Shown here piece after piece: positions 1-9,028 of a DNA stretch of 64,000 nt. The number at the start of each line of letters is the position of its first letter. Position 1 is the stretch's first letter. The position numbers and the translations under genes were made by a program. Source of the DNA: Domibacillus aminovorans (GTDB lineage: Bacteria; Bacillota; Bacilli; Bacillales; Domibacillaceae). Below the pieces are notes generated by a model. That model did no database searches and had not been told where the DNA came from. It saw only the letters and a program-made list of their open reading frames with translations. The DNA is taken from positions 1-64,000 of the forward strand of contig NZ_LQWY01000014.1 in assembly GCF_001643235.1 (NCBI RefSeq), in the 5' to 3' direction.

Positions 1-6
1 GCCCAC

Positions 7-74
7 AGAAAAAACACCTCCAAGTTGTTTTAGGTAGTCCATACACCCGTTTTTCAACTGAAAGGTGTTTTTAT
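7..74 (-). terminator. long hairpin, probable terminator
   Basis: AAAAACACCT near position 8 pairs with AGGTGTTTTT near 65, with a smaller inner stem (CAAGTTG with CAACT) in the loop. It lies just downstream of the minus-strand RCK gene and could end its transcript. The right arm and following bases (about 62-103) resemble the segment at 30520-30560, which also follows a minus-strand gene, so this may be a shared mobile or repeated terminator block. Confidence 0.45.
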
Positions 75-147
75 TTGTCTCACTCTATGGGGTCAGTCCC
101 TTATGTTATATTAGGAATTTCGGCTTTTTCTTTTTTATAAAGGTCAT

Positions 148-627
148 TTAAGCAGGAAACAATGATTTTACTATTTTACTGGAAATAATGCCTTTTGTAA
201 GGATAAATTCATTAACCTTAACGTCTTTGAATAATTGGATATGCTGGTGACTTGTGATCTCGGCGATAACAGGAACAGGTAGATTCATTTTTTCTTTCAT
301 TAATGTTATGACAGTGGCTACTAATAATGTTTTTCCATCAACAAGCAAAGAATCTTTTATAGAATAGTTTGCTTGTATTCTTTCTTCGGCAAAAATGAGA
401 ATACCTTTTGATTTGGGCAAGTTTGCATGAAGCAATATTTCTTCATCCGTAGCGTTCCCTCCAATATAAATCAGACGTTCCTGTTCCTCTATGACAGGAG
501 CTCTTTCGGCATTATTAATGACGACAATATCAATAGTTTGGTCAATTTTAATTATTTCTTGGACAGCCGCTTTTGCTTTTTCACTCCATCCAATGATGAT
601 AATGTGATTCATCCCTTCAAATCTCAT
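148..627 (-). CDS. orphan RCK (TrkA-N-like) domain protein, probably a truncated K+ channel
   Basis: The 159-residue protein begins with a Rossmann strand and turn (HIIIIGWSEKAKAAV, residues 8-22). It continues through the alternating beta/alpha pattern expected of an RCK N-domain, with an acidic residue region near 36-45. In Bacillus YugO/MthK-type channels this domain follows a two-helix pore segment, and residues such as MRFEGMNHIII normally lie just after the pore. Here no membrane segment is present and the 300 bases upstream are not coding, so this is either a stand-alone regulatory subunit or the 3' remnant of a channel gene. The ATG has a weak GGTGG ribosome site. Fold assignment is fairly sure; whether it functions is not. 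Confidence 0.7.
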   Translation of the reverse strand: MRFEGMNHIIIIGWSEKAKAAVQEIIKIDQTIDIVVINNAERAPVIEEQERLIYIGGNATDEEILLHANLPKSKGILIFAEERIQANYSIKDSLLVDGKTLLVATVITLMKEKMNLPVPVIAEITSHQHIQLFKDVKVNEFILTKGIISSKIVKSLFPA

Positions 628-928
628 TTTTCCACCAACTTTAAATTGTTAATATGCATCCAATTTTCAACTCATTGATTAAATGTATCTATCCCGAATC
701 TAAAGATTCTTAAAACATAATAAGAAAACATATTTATTCGTTTTGAAACCTTGACTACACACTTGTTATAACAATCTGATAGGCAAAATTCCAATATGAA
801 TAATTAAACTTCTTTAGAATGAAAAAAACTGTTTATGCCTTTAAGAACAGGTTTAGTGATCGCAGTGTTAGGGAAACCTTTTAGGTGCGCCAATTCATTA
901 TTTCAATAGAAGAAATGGAGGGAAGCAG
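628..928. other. AT-rich intergenic region
   Basis: Divergent region between the RCK gene and the antiporter gene. No ORF continuing the missing K+-channel pore was found on either strand. No clear promoter or terminator is visible beyond general AT-richness. Confidence 0.5.
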
Positions 929-2518
929 GTGGAGGAACATTTGGATTTACATTACATATTTGAACTTGGCCTTATTTTAGTGATGATTGCTGCCGGTATT
1001 ACAGCGATTGCGAAGAAATTTAAGCAGCCTTATCCCATTGCGCTAGTTATTATAGGAGCTGTTATAGGCCTTGTTCATATTCCTGGATTAGAACCATTAA
1101 AAGATTTTATTACAGAAGCGGAAATTTTTAATTTTGTTATTATTACGTTGTTTTTACCGGCTCTGTTAGGAGAAGCGGCCTTTAAGCTTCCCTTTTCTCA
1201 TTTAAAAGAAAATAAAAAGCCTATTCTTGCCCTGGCATTTGGGGCAACACTTTTATCTTTTCTTATCGTTGGCTTTTCATCTATATGGCTTTTAAACCTT
1301 TCCATCCCGGCAGCGTTTGTTTTTGCTGCTCTTATGAGTGCAACGGATCCGGTCAGTGTTTTGTCTATTTTCAAAAGTGTAGGTGCACCGAAAAAACTCG
1401 CTACCGTCATTGAAGGAGAAAGTTTATTTAACGATGGATTAGCCGTTGTTTTATTTAATATATCGGCTTTTTACCTGCTTACCTATATGGATCTTGGCAT
1501 AGAAGGGGCCGGTTATGGATTATGGGAATTTATTAAAGTGATTTCCCTTGGTCTGATAGTTGGTGGAGCTCTTGGCTACGGATTCTCAAAGCTCACCAAG
1601 TATTATGATGATTATCCGTTAGAAATTATTTTCAGCGTTATTCTGTTTTACGGTTCCTTTCTGCTGGCGGAAACAGTTGGAGCTTCCGGTGTTATTGCTG
1701 TCGTAGTGGCTGCGCTTATTTTCGGTAATTACGGAGCACGAATCGGGATGAGCCCAATGACAAAGCTCAACATCAACAATTTCTGGGAGGTCGTTGCATT
1801 GCTGGCCAACTCTCTTGTTTTTTTAATGGTTGGTCTCGAAATCACCAGAATTAACTTAGCTGACAAATGGGGATTGGTCTTTATAGCTATTTTGATTGTT
1901 CTCATCGCCCGAAGTGTGTCCGTTTATGTAAGCCTGGCATTTGCGAAAAATTTCCCAGCTTCCTGGAAGCATACGATCAATTGGGGCGGTTTAAAAGGCT
2001 CTCTCTCTATAGCTCTTGTCCTGAGTCTTCCAAGAGATTTTGAAGGGCGCGAAGACATCCTCATTCTGGCTTTTAGCGTTGTTTTATTTTCATTGGTTGT
2101 TCAAGGACTTTCTGTTAAACCACTTTTGGCGCGGTTAGGGGTTAATAAAAAAGAAGAAGGCAATCGCGAATATGAAGAATTAATTGCCAAGGGACACCGT
2201 TTAGAGACTGCTATTAAAGAACTCCAGCACGTTCAAAGCAATCTTCTGATTCACGAAACTATTTCAAAAGAAATCACCGACCGCTATAAACAAGAATTAA
2301 TCGAACTCCGGCAAAAAACAGAATTGCTTTTTAAAAAATATCCAGATTTAAAAAACAAGCAGCAAACCATCTTACAAAAGCATTCTTTGTATGCCCAATA
2401 TGAAGCAGTTGATAACTTATTAAAAGAAGGCATTATCTCCAACGAGGTAGCACAGCAGGAGCATGACAGGATCACAGACGAAATCGTTCATTTGGAAAGC
2501 CCTCAGGAACCTGTTTAA
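929..2518 (+). CDS. Na+/H+ antiporter, CPA1 (NhaP) family
   Basis: This is a 529-residue membrane protein with about 12 hydrophobic segments in the first 410 residues, followed by a roughly 110-residue charged, coiled-coil cytoplasmic tail. The CPA1 signature is present: ATDPVSVLSIFK near residue 135 and EGESLFNDGLAVVLFN near 160, where the adjacent Asn-Asp pair is the cation/proton site of electroneutral exchangers. GGLKGSLSIALVLSLP near 350 is the conserved late helix. The start is GTG at 929, preceded by GGAGGG seven bases upstream; no ATG fits better. The protein would exchange cytoplasmic Na+ (or K+) for protons in pH and salt homeostasis. The ion specificity cannot be read from sequence. 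It is monocistronic, with a hairpin terminator about 165 bases downstream. Confidence 0.92.
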   Translation: MEEHLDLHYIFELGLILVMIAAGITAIAKKFKQPYPIALVIIGAVIGLVHIPGLEPLKDFITEAEIFNFVIITLFLPALLGEAAFKLPFSHLKENKKPILALAFGATLLSFLIVGFSSIWLLNLSIPAAFVFAALMSATDPVSVLSIFKSVGAPKKLATVIEGESLFNDGLAVVLFNISAFYLLTYMDLGIEGAGYGLWEFIKVISLGLIVGGALGYGFSKLTKYYDDYPLEIIFSVILFYGSFLLAETVGASGVIAVVVAALIFGNYGARIGMSPMTKLNINNFWEVVALLANSLVFLMVGLEITRINLADKWGLVFIAILIVLIARSVSVYVSLAFAKNFPASWKHTINWGGLKGSLSIALVLSLPRDFEGREDILILAFSVVLFSLVVQGLSVKPLLARLGVNKKEEGNREYEELIAKGHRLETAIKELQHVQSNLLIHETISKEITDRYKQELIELRQKTELLFKKYPDLKNKQQTILQKHSLYAQYEAVDNLLKEGIISNEVAQQEHDRITDEIVHLESPQEPV

Positions 2519-2684
2519 CAATACTCGATCTTCCATTTGATCGTTGTTCAGTGGACGGCCGCTAAATCTGGTGGCGTTCATTAATTGGTAGTTGAGGCGA
2601 TGGGTGTAAGACGCATTACTTTATCGCTGTCACTTTTGACGATAATTTGCGCAGTTTTTAAGCGATAATTTGCACTAATAAAAA

Positions 2685-2724
2685 AGGATGAGGATAATCT
2701 TGATAACCATCTTCATCCTCTTTT
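2685..2724 (+). terminator. Rho-independent terminator in the 2519-2984 gap
   Basis: AGGATGAGGAT pairs with ATCTTCATCCT (one G-U) followed by CTTTT. It is the only clear structure in the 466-base gap after the antiporter gene. The gap also holds two copies of GATAATTTGC (about 2639 and 2663) of unknown meaning. Confidence 0.7.
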
Positions 2725-2984
2725 GACTGTTTCTTGATTGATCACAAAACTACTGTTTAACCAGTAAGGATTTAAAATTCAATGTACTGTTTTGTATTTT
2801 AAATAACAGATCGCAATGCGAAGAGGAAAGGAATTGCTTTTAAGAGTGATATTTGATTCTGGTTATTTAATTATTAATCGTCTGAATCGGTTGAGACTTA
2901 AGGAAACGAATAAGAATTTCAGGTTCTGGTGCAAATATGGTATTCATTAAAAAAAGACGTATGAAACCTTATCAGAATCGCTAG

Positions 2985-3420
2985 TTAAGCTGATAAACCA
3001 AACAATTGATGGATGAACGTTATTTGATTTTGGACAGAGTTATCCCTTAGAAGAAGTTGCTTCTTTTTCAGCATATGCATCGCTTCCACCCCATAAATAA
3101 TCTGTTTAGCCGTTCGGAAGGACTTCAATCCTAACATAGAACGAACTCGCTTCTTGATAAAACGATGATCCTGTTCTACGATATTGTTTAAATATTTCTT
3201 TTGTCTGAGTTGCATGCCTGTCGGCATGCTTTTTGTTTCTTTTAAGGCTATGATGGCTAGAGGATAAGCAGGGTTTTTATCCACTGTTATGACACGAGGT
3301 TTCGAAACATGAAAAGACCGCAAAGCTTTCTTGAAAAAGCGTTTTACAGCCTTGTAGTCTCTTGTTTTGCTTAGGTGAAAATCGATGGTGTTTCCTTTCG
3401 AATCAACAGCACGTTACACT
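2985..3420 (-). pseudogene. IS6-family transposase, 5'-truncated relic
   Basis: Read on the minus strand from about 3418, the frame gives RAVDSKGNTIDFHLSKTRD, then ITVDKNPAYP and LNNIVEQDHRFIKKRVRSM, and ends LFGLSA at 2985. These are the middle and C-terminal parts of IS6/IS240-type DDE transposases: the second catalytic Asp is in VDKNPAYP and the Glu in VEQDHRFIK. The N-terminal third, with the first catalytic Asp and the helix-turn-helix, is missing. An in-frame TAA stands where a Tyr codon is expected just upstream of RAVDSK. Only the 3' part remains and no IS6 terminal repeat is recognisable, so it cannot transpose. The break lies about 12 bases from the end of the next gene. Confidence 0.85.
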
Positions 3421-3431
3421 TTCATAATCTT

Positions 3432-5408
3432 CTATTTTATTGAACGTACATATTCAGCTAATTTTAAAATTTCACCATCTGTAAACGTAGGCTTCCCTTC
3501 ATATTGAATTCGTTCAATAACCTCTTCAATCGTTTTTGCACTGCCATCATGAAAATAAGGTGCAGTTGCCCATACCCCTCTTAATGTTGGAACATCAAAA
3601 TGAAGAGTATCTCTTGGGTTTGAATAACCTGCTCTTGCATCACCTTTAGATGGTTTATCTAACGGATTAGTAGTACCGATATCATGCAAAAAATTAGTAT
3701 TGTTAGTTGTCAAATTACTATTTTCATCAACAGCCTTTACACTATCTGTAAACTGAGGTCCTGCATGACAAGTAATACATCCTGCTTTCCCTTCAAATAA
3801 TTCTCTACCTTCTTCTGCTGTATTTGTCAGACTTCCATCCTTATTACGATAAGGACTTTTTGGTACAGGGAATGAGTTCGGATCATCAAGATAGGCAAAC
3901 ATCGCATCATACATATGCTCTACTTCTTTTGGAAGCGGCTTACTAGGATCAAGCTCCATCATACCACCCATTTCGCCCTGAACGGTTAAAAGGTAATCTT
4001 TAAAGTCATCACGGCTTCCATCCCACATAAATAACCCGGTTTTTGTAGTTAAAACATTACTTGGTACATCTCGTGGACCTTTTGAGGTCATTAAAGTACG
4101 CCCATTTATTTCACCATCAGCATGACAAGAAATACAACTCATCCAATTATTACCTGTAATTTCTGTCGGAAACTCCTCGCTATTGGCACTATAAAAAATC
4201 GTTTTCCCTTCCCTTACTAGCGGGGATAGAGAATCTTTTGATATTAATGCAAGATTTTCACCTTTCATTTTGACGCGAGCGTAGGATCCCTCACCCCCGG
4301 TCGAAATTTCAGCAAGATCATGACTCATTGCATTATGAACATAAATAGTTTCCCCATCAGGTGAAATCACTGCACCCCTTGGATTATTTCCTTCAATTCT
4401 TCTTAAACTTTGCGTTGCGTTACCTCCACGATTTAAATCGAACACAACGAGATCTTCACTCCCAGACATGACAACATATGCTTTGTTGCCGTTTGGTTGA
4501 AAGACGACATCATAAGGATTTGCGAAAATGATTGTCTCATTCTTTTCATCTGTAATATTCATTTCTTCGAACAATTCTTTCCGTTCATCAATAATCTCTT
4601 CGTCTGTTGTTAAATCAATAACAGAGATGGCTGGAAAAATTGTTTCTTGAAAGTGAATGGGTGTATCAACATTTGTTAACATGTGAGGAATCCAAGCTTT
4701 TTTTCCATCTGATGAAATAACAAATTGTTCCAATGCATTTGGAATCCCTTGGCTTTTTTTGCGATCATTTTTATCAGGTGAAACGGCAAGATTAATCACT
4801 TTTTTTATTTCTTCAGTTTTAGTATTAATGACACTAATTTTTCCCTCTAGATAATGTGGTACATATAACTTATGCCCATCTGCCGTAATCGCTAATGTTC
4901 TCGGTCGATCACCAACTTCAATCTCAGACTCTACCTTTTTTCTACTTAGATCGATTACTGATATTGTGCTAGATCGATAGTTTGCAGCATACAGCCTCTT
5001 ACCGTCCTGACTTGTTACAATACCATAAGGTTCAATTCCGACATCAAGGGAATCAACCACTTTTTCTTTTTCAATGGAAATGATGTCAATTTTATTGTCA
5101 TACCTACAGGAAACATACAATATATCTTCATCTGGTGAAAGGGTTAGCTGTACGGGGGATTTTCCGACTGGTATTTCAGCTGTCACCTTTTTTGTTTGAC
5201 TGTCAACAACGGTAACTGTATTTATATCAATATTGGCAATATAAATAGTATCGCCAGCCTTATTCATAATAATATTGTTGCTGTTTACAGCATAGTTCCG
5301 AACAACTTCTGGCTCTTTCTCTTTTACTACTGTTTTTATTCCTTCCTTACAACCAACTAACGCCCCCATCAATAGGAGCGTTAACCAGAAAAGGGCAATT
5401 TTCTTCAC
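3432..5408 (-). CDS. lipoprotein: YVTN beta-propeller fused to dihaem cytochrome c peroxidase/MauG-like domain
   Basis: The 658-residue protein has a lipoprotein signal (LLLMGALVGC, lipid-modified Cys near residue 20). Residues about 40-400 carry YVTN/YncE-type propeller repeats, with recurring motifs such as KTIYIANIDINTVTVVDSQTK, LYVSCRYDNKIDIIS and RLYAANYRSSTISVIDL. Residues about 400-655 hold two haem c sites (CISCHADG and CITCHAGPQF) and the late motif VPTLRGVWATAPYFHDGSAK, which is typical of bacterial dihaem cytochrome c peroxidase/MauG proteins. It should sit on the outer face of the membrane and do haem-based redox chemistry; the substrate is unknown. It starts 20 bases after the stop of the upstream 690-residue lipoprotein gene, so the two form an operon behind a Fur box. 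Confidence 0.88.
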   Translation of the reverse strand: MKKIALFWLTLLLMGALVGCKEGIKTVVKEKEPEVVRNYAVNSNNIIMNKAGDTIYIANIDINTVTVVDSQTKKVTAEIPVGKSPVQLTLSPDEDILYVSCRYDNKIDIISIEKEKVVDSLDVGIEPYGIVTSQDGKRLYAANYRSSTISVIDLSRKKVESEIEVGDRPRTLAITADGHKLYVPHYLEGKISVINTKTEEIKKVINLAVSPDKNDRKKSQGIPNALEQFVISSDGKKAWIPHMLTNVDTPIHFQETIFPAISVIDLTTDEEIIDERKELFEEMNITDEKNETIIFANPYDVVFQPNGNKAYVVMSGSEDLVVFDLNRGGNATQSLRRIEGNNPRGAVISPDGETIYVHNAMSHDLAEISTGGEGSYARVKMKGENLALISKDSLSPLVREGKTIFYSANSEEFPTEITGNNWMSCISCHADGEINGRTLMTSKGPRDVPSNVLTTKTGLFMWDGSRDDFKDYLLTVQGEMGGMMELDPSKPLPKEVEHMYDAMFAYLDDPNSFPVPKSPYRNKDGSLTNTAEEGRELFEGKAGCITCHAGPQFTDSVKAVDENSNLTTNNTNFLHDIGTTNPLDKPSKGDARAGYSNPRDTLHFDVPTLRGVWATAPYFHDGSAKTIEEVIERIQYEGKPTFTDGEILKLAEYVRSIK

Positions 5409-5428
5409 GATTACCTACCCTCTTTATC

Positions 5429-7501
5429 TTATTTTTTTACTTCAACAGGTACAAGAACAGGAGCAACGCCGTATTTTCCATGTCCAGCTTGAGTTTGTGG
5501 AACTTGATCCCCATCTGTATTTCCAGACTCATCACTATCAATGTAGAAATCCCCTGTATCCCAGAATTCACTAGCCTGCATTCCTTGTTCAAGATCCGGA
5601 CCATCTATGACTGTCTCATAAAAATCAACATATCGTGAAATAATGGTTTCCATTTCTAATGCTTCTGGCTGCTTTTCATCACCTTCAACATTACTTAGAT
5701 TATTAATCGCTAAACGTAAGATAGCAGATACTCCACCTGCAGTAAAAGCATCATATTTCATTTCGTCTTTCACAGTTTTATAGGCTTTGGCCTTACTATC
5801 CCAAAGCGTTTCATCCGTTGCTTGATAAACGGTTCGCGCAGCATTACGATATTTTTCATCTTTTGTCGCAAGATATGCTGCTGTTAAGCCACGAACAGCT
5901 CCAAGTTGTGCATTTAATGTAATTTCCTCATCTGCACCTTTACCGAATGTATAGCCTTTTACAACTAAGCCTGAATCTGTCATCAGTTTATCAATTATAA
6001 AATCTGCTTGTTTTGTAATTAGTTCAATTGCACGTTTTCCTTCAGCTGTATTTAATCCTTTAGCGTCTTCTGCATTTGAATATCCAACTGGGAGACCATC
6101 AATTGCACGCTGGAAAATTCGAAGTGATTCAATTGTATAACCTGCATTAAACGTGTCTACATAATTTCCTTGCTCTTTACCATTATGTTCAGCTACAAAT
6201 GCACCTTCTTCTTCATTAAAGTGCATGGCATCAATATTTTTAAACACATGAAGCAATACATCACGGTTAACAGAATACGGATCATTTGATGTCACATCGT
6301 TTTCTGCATTGTTATCAAGATTTACTTGTGCTGCAGAAGGATAAGGATCATTATCAAAAAGCGCTCTGAATGATGGTGCGACATTTTCATTTTCCATACG
6401 CTGATCTGTCGTTCCGAAAAATTCAGATGAAGGCCAAAGCATTAACCATTGATCTGTTAAAACACTACGCGCATCTGTTACTTCTAATGACTCTGCATTT
6501 GGCACGTCCATGTTTCCGTCTTCTGTTACTTGAATTGTATGGGGTAAATAAACAAAACCTTTTGATGGATCATACTGACTTCCAACATTCGCAGCAGTTA
6601 ATCCATTATCATTTGAACTGTAAAATAAGTGATTTCGAACATAATTTAATTTGTTCCATATTTCCTCTATTAAAATTGCTCCTTGCATACCATCTGCTGA
6701 GCTAACACCAAGAGCAATGTTTTCATCATGATCGTCTGTTGGCTTTTCACCTTCCAATTCTTCATCACTGTCTACAGTATGAAATCCCCCCATAAAATCT
6801 CCGGCCCAAAGAGCTTGTTTTAAGAATGTTCCCCCATAGGCTGCCGGATTTAATACTTTATCCATTTTAGTACGATCCCATCGAAGCGACTTGAAGTTAA
6901 CTTGATATTCAGGAACGTATGTATTTTCTTCACCTGACGCATATTTAGAAGTATCTACTTCTTGAACATAATGAGGATCACCTTTTGCATATTCAATAAA
7001 GGTCGGAAACATATTTCTAAAAATCTCTTCACGGGGATAGCCAACTGCATCGGCTAATTTATAGAAACGCTCTCCTAATAGTTCATGTGATTCTTTCCCT
7101 TGCTTTTCTGCTAATTCTTTGACAACAGGACCATTAATTAAATGTAATCCTAATCCTGATTTTTCAACTACTTCATACATAGCTTCCTCTGAATATTCAT
7201 ATGATTCAATTCCTGCTGTATAATCAAACTTTGTAGGTGAATCTAATTTTTTCGGATCAAGAACATCCAAATCAAGGCCTAGTCCCTCTACTAAAGGTTC
7301 CCCTGATAGTTCAAATTCTGCATAAGCGAACATGTTGCCCGCTGTATCGAACGTATAATCTGTAACAGGAACAGATACGCTACTTGTTTGTGGTTTTGTT
7401 TCTTCTTTTACTGTTTTTTTCTCATACGAGCAAGCGCTCGTTAATAATAGTGATGAAGCCAATGCAACTGTCGTCATCACTTTCCATGGTTGTGATTTCA
7501 T
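5429..7501 (-). CDS. Fur-linked secreted lipoprotein of unknown function (690 aa)
   Basis: I do not recognise this family with certainty. The N-terminus is a lipoprotein signal (ALASSLLLTSACSYEKK, Cys at about residue 24). The mature part is acidic and soluble. The C-terminal half (about 440-640) has repeated helix-hairpin-like segments, for example AQLGAVRGLTAAYLATKDEKYRNA and DAFTAGGVSAILRLAINNL split by turns, suggesting an alpha/alpha-toroid-like fold. The last 20 residues contain the Gly/His-rich QAGHGKYGVAPVLVPVEV. It is first in a two-gene operon with the propeller/dihaem lipoprotein, and the start codon lies 67 bases from a strong Fur box. The inferred role is a surface partner of the haem protein under iron limitation, perhaps substrate or metal handling. 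This rests on context only. Confidence 0.72.
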   Translation of the reverse strand: MKSQPWKVMTTVALASSLLLTSACSYEKKTVKEETKPQTSSVSVPVTDYTFDTAGNMFAYAEFELSGEPLVEGLGLDLDVLDPKKLDSPTKFDYTAGIESYEYSEEAMYEVVEKSGLGLHLINGPVVKELAEKQGKESHELLGERFYKLADAVGYPREEIFRNMFPTFIEYAKGDPHYVQEVDTSKYASGEENTYVPEYQVNFKSLRWDRTKMDKVLNPAAYGGTFLKQALWAGDFMGGFHTVDSDEELEGEKPTDDHDENIALGVSSADGMQGAILIEEIWNKLNYVRNHLFYSSNDNGLTAANVGSQYDPSKGFVYLPHTIQVTEDGNMDVPNAESLEVTDARSVLTDQWLMLWPSSEFFGTTDQRMENENVAPSFRALFDNDPYPSAAQVNLDNNAENDVTSNDPYSVNRDVLLHVFKNIDAMHFNEEEGAFVAEHNGKEQGNYVDTFNAGYTIESLRIFQRAIDGLPVGYSNAEDAKGLNTAEGKRAIELITKQADFIIDKLMTDSGLVVKGYTFGKGADEEITLNAQLGAVRGLTAAYLATKDEKYRNAARTVYQATDETLWDSKAKAYKTVKDEMKYDAFTAGGVSAILRLAINNLSNVEGDEKQPEALEMETIISRYVDFYETVIDGPDLEQGMQASEFWDTGDFYIDSDESGNTDGDQVPQTQAGHGKYGVAPVLVPVEVKK

Positions 7502-7567
7502 TATAGTTTGTCTCCTTCATTCATCACTCTATAATTGATATTAATATTTCTATATTTATTTTCAATT

Positions 7568-7586
7568 GAAAATAATATTCATTATC
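7568..7586 (-). promoter_or_regulatory. Fur box upstream of the haem lipoprotein operon
   Basis: The 19 bases starting at 7568 match the Fur consensus GATAATGATAATCATTATC at 16 of 19 positions (mismatches at 3, 7 and 11). They include an intact right half ATTCATTATC. The site is 67 bases upstream of the 690-residue gene, where a promoter would be, and implies repression by Fe-Fur and induction in iron starvation. Confidence 0.75.
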
Positions 7587-7918
7587 ATATATTTAAATAA
7601 TGACGTTATGATACAAAAACTAAATTAAAAACTATTTAAAACAAAATTAAAAAAAGTTAATTTTTCACCCTTATGTTCGGTGGGTGCTTTTCTTATGATT
7701 ATCAAAGATTTAAACATACTTATTAACGTTAAAAGTGAAAAGATACTCCTAATCAATTTAGTTTTTAAAGATGAAAAATAGGATTAGATTAATCGTAAAG
7801 CAACCCATAAATATGAAAATAAACCAGTTTGGATTATTAATCAATGAGTGAATAAATAGATGTATATAAATCTGAAAAACTGGTAAAGATGATAGCATAT
7901 TCCCCTATTTGTTGACAA

Positions 7919-7953
7919 AGCATCTGCTTTCACCTAAGCAGATGCTCTTTTTT
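7919..7953 (+). terminator. strong terminator without an assigned gene
   Basis: AGCATCTGCTT pairs perfectly with AAGCAGATGCT across a six-base loop, followed by CTTTTTTT. No ORF ends here on the plus strand. Confidence 0.75.
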
Positions 7954-8107
7954 TGACGAGTTTCTTCTGTAAAGTCGTAATCATTTTTCCTCACTTCAAC
8001 TATTTCTTTATCTTAAAAAATCATTTTTGACATAGCCAAAGCTAAAGGTATGGGGTTTCCTTCCTGGAAAATCATGTCCCTTTTTTGAATTATAAAGATT
8101 GCTTTAG

Positions 8108-8153
8108 AATAAAGTTTGATCAAAGCGATATCAATAACCTTGATAAACGAACA
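8108..8153. repeat. interspersed repeat, copy 1
   Basis: AATAAAGTTTGATCAAA, then eight variable bases, then AATAACCTTGATAAA and a final AACA. The same blocks with the same eight-base spacing occur at 30374-30419, and the first block in part at 11344. TTTGATCAAA is self-complementary. Origin unknown. Confidence 0.6.
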
Positions 8154-8239
8154 TATAGTAAACAATAAATACCGAAGTGAGAGTTTCGATACTAAACCAG
8201 AGCAAAAATCCTCATCTTCCCATCACAGTTATTTTTTGC

Positions 8240-9028
8240 TTATTCATGATTAAATTTTTTATTGGCAATCCAATAATTCGTTACAAAGAGTATCAGCACA
8301 ATCCAAACAAGCGTTACTAGTGCGTTGTCTATTGCTTTTGAATTTACTGATCCTGTGATCAGCACTTCCATTGCATGTTTGCTCATACTTGCTGAATTTA
8401 CAAAATCGATAACTGTACTTAAACCAACAATAATTCTGCAACCTATAAGGAAAACAATTGAAATTAATGCGATAATACCCTGACTGTTAAAAATAGTACT
8501 AATCATCGTTGTAAAAGATACGATAAAAAGAACCCATACAAGATAAAATACTAGTGCAGTAATCATGTGTGAAAATGGAACATCTGTAAAAAGATAGTTT
8601 ACGTATAGATAAGAAGCAAAGTATCCAATTGCTACACTAAAAGCTGCTATCAAATAATTTGATACAATTTTTCCAGCTATATATGAAATAACCGTAACAG
8701 GTCGTGTTAAAATAAAGGCTAACATGCCATTTGCTTTATCTGTTTGAATAATACCCATCATTGAGATTGCAAGAATCATAAGCCCGAGCTGATCAAATTG
8801 AGATCCTAACGTGCTGGCTAGTACTTCTCCGCCTTTTTGAGCGGTCATGCTCGGATCAATTGTAATTCCCTGACCACCGCCTAATGCTCCCAAAATTGAT
8901 GGCAAGTAATGAGTTACTATAGGCTGAGTTATCCCTAAAAAGATAAAAACGATCGGTAGCCAAATAACTTTAAAATCACGTACCATTTGAACAAATTCTT
9001 TTTTTATCAGTACAATAAACTTATTCAT
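8240..9028 (-). CDS. ABC-2 type permease, YxlG-like
   Basis: The 262-residue protein has a short cytoplasmic N-terminus (MNKFIVLIKKEFVQMVRDFK, typical of ABC-2 permeases) and about six membrane segments. LTRPVTVISYIAGKIVSNYL in the middle matches the conserved cytoplasmic loop of this class. It is the last gene of a three-gene operon with an ATPase (4-base ATGA overlap) and a small PLDc_N-type membrane protein, the same order as yxlE-yxlF-yxlG in Bacillus subtilis. It should form the membrane channel of an exporter; the cargo is unknown, possibly an antimicrobial or lipid-like compound. Confidence 0.85.
   Translation of the reverse strand: MNKFIVLIKKEFVQMVRDFKVIWLPIVFIFLGITQPIVTHYLPSILGALGGGQGITIDPSMTAQKGGEVLASTLGSQFDQLGLMILAISMMGIIQTDKANGMLAFILTRPVTVISYIAGKIVSNYLIAAFSVAIGYFASYLYVNYLFTDVPFSHMITALVFYLVWVLFIVSFTTMISTIFNSQGIIALISIVFLIGCRIIVGLSTVIDFVNSASMSKHAMEVLITGSVNSKAIDNALVTLVWIVLILFVTNYWIANKKFNHE

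Larger units (their letters stand above)
7587..8239. other. long AT-rich intergenic region
   Basis: About 650 bases without a convincing gene. It contains an isolated strong terminator (7919-7953) with no coding gene before it, and one copy of an interspersed repeat (8108-8153). The bases are strongly AT-rich, like the ABC-exporter operon to its right. A small RNA ending at the terminator is possible. Confidence 0.4.

Noticed and set aside
2985-3420. Functional IS6 element
   Set aside because: First third of the transposase and both terminal repeats are missing.
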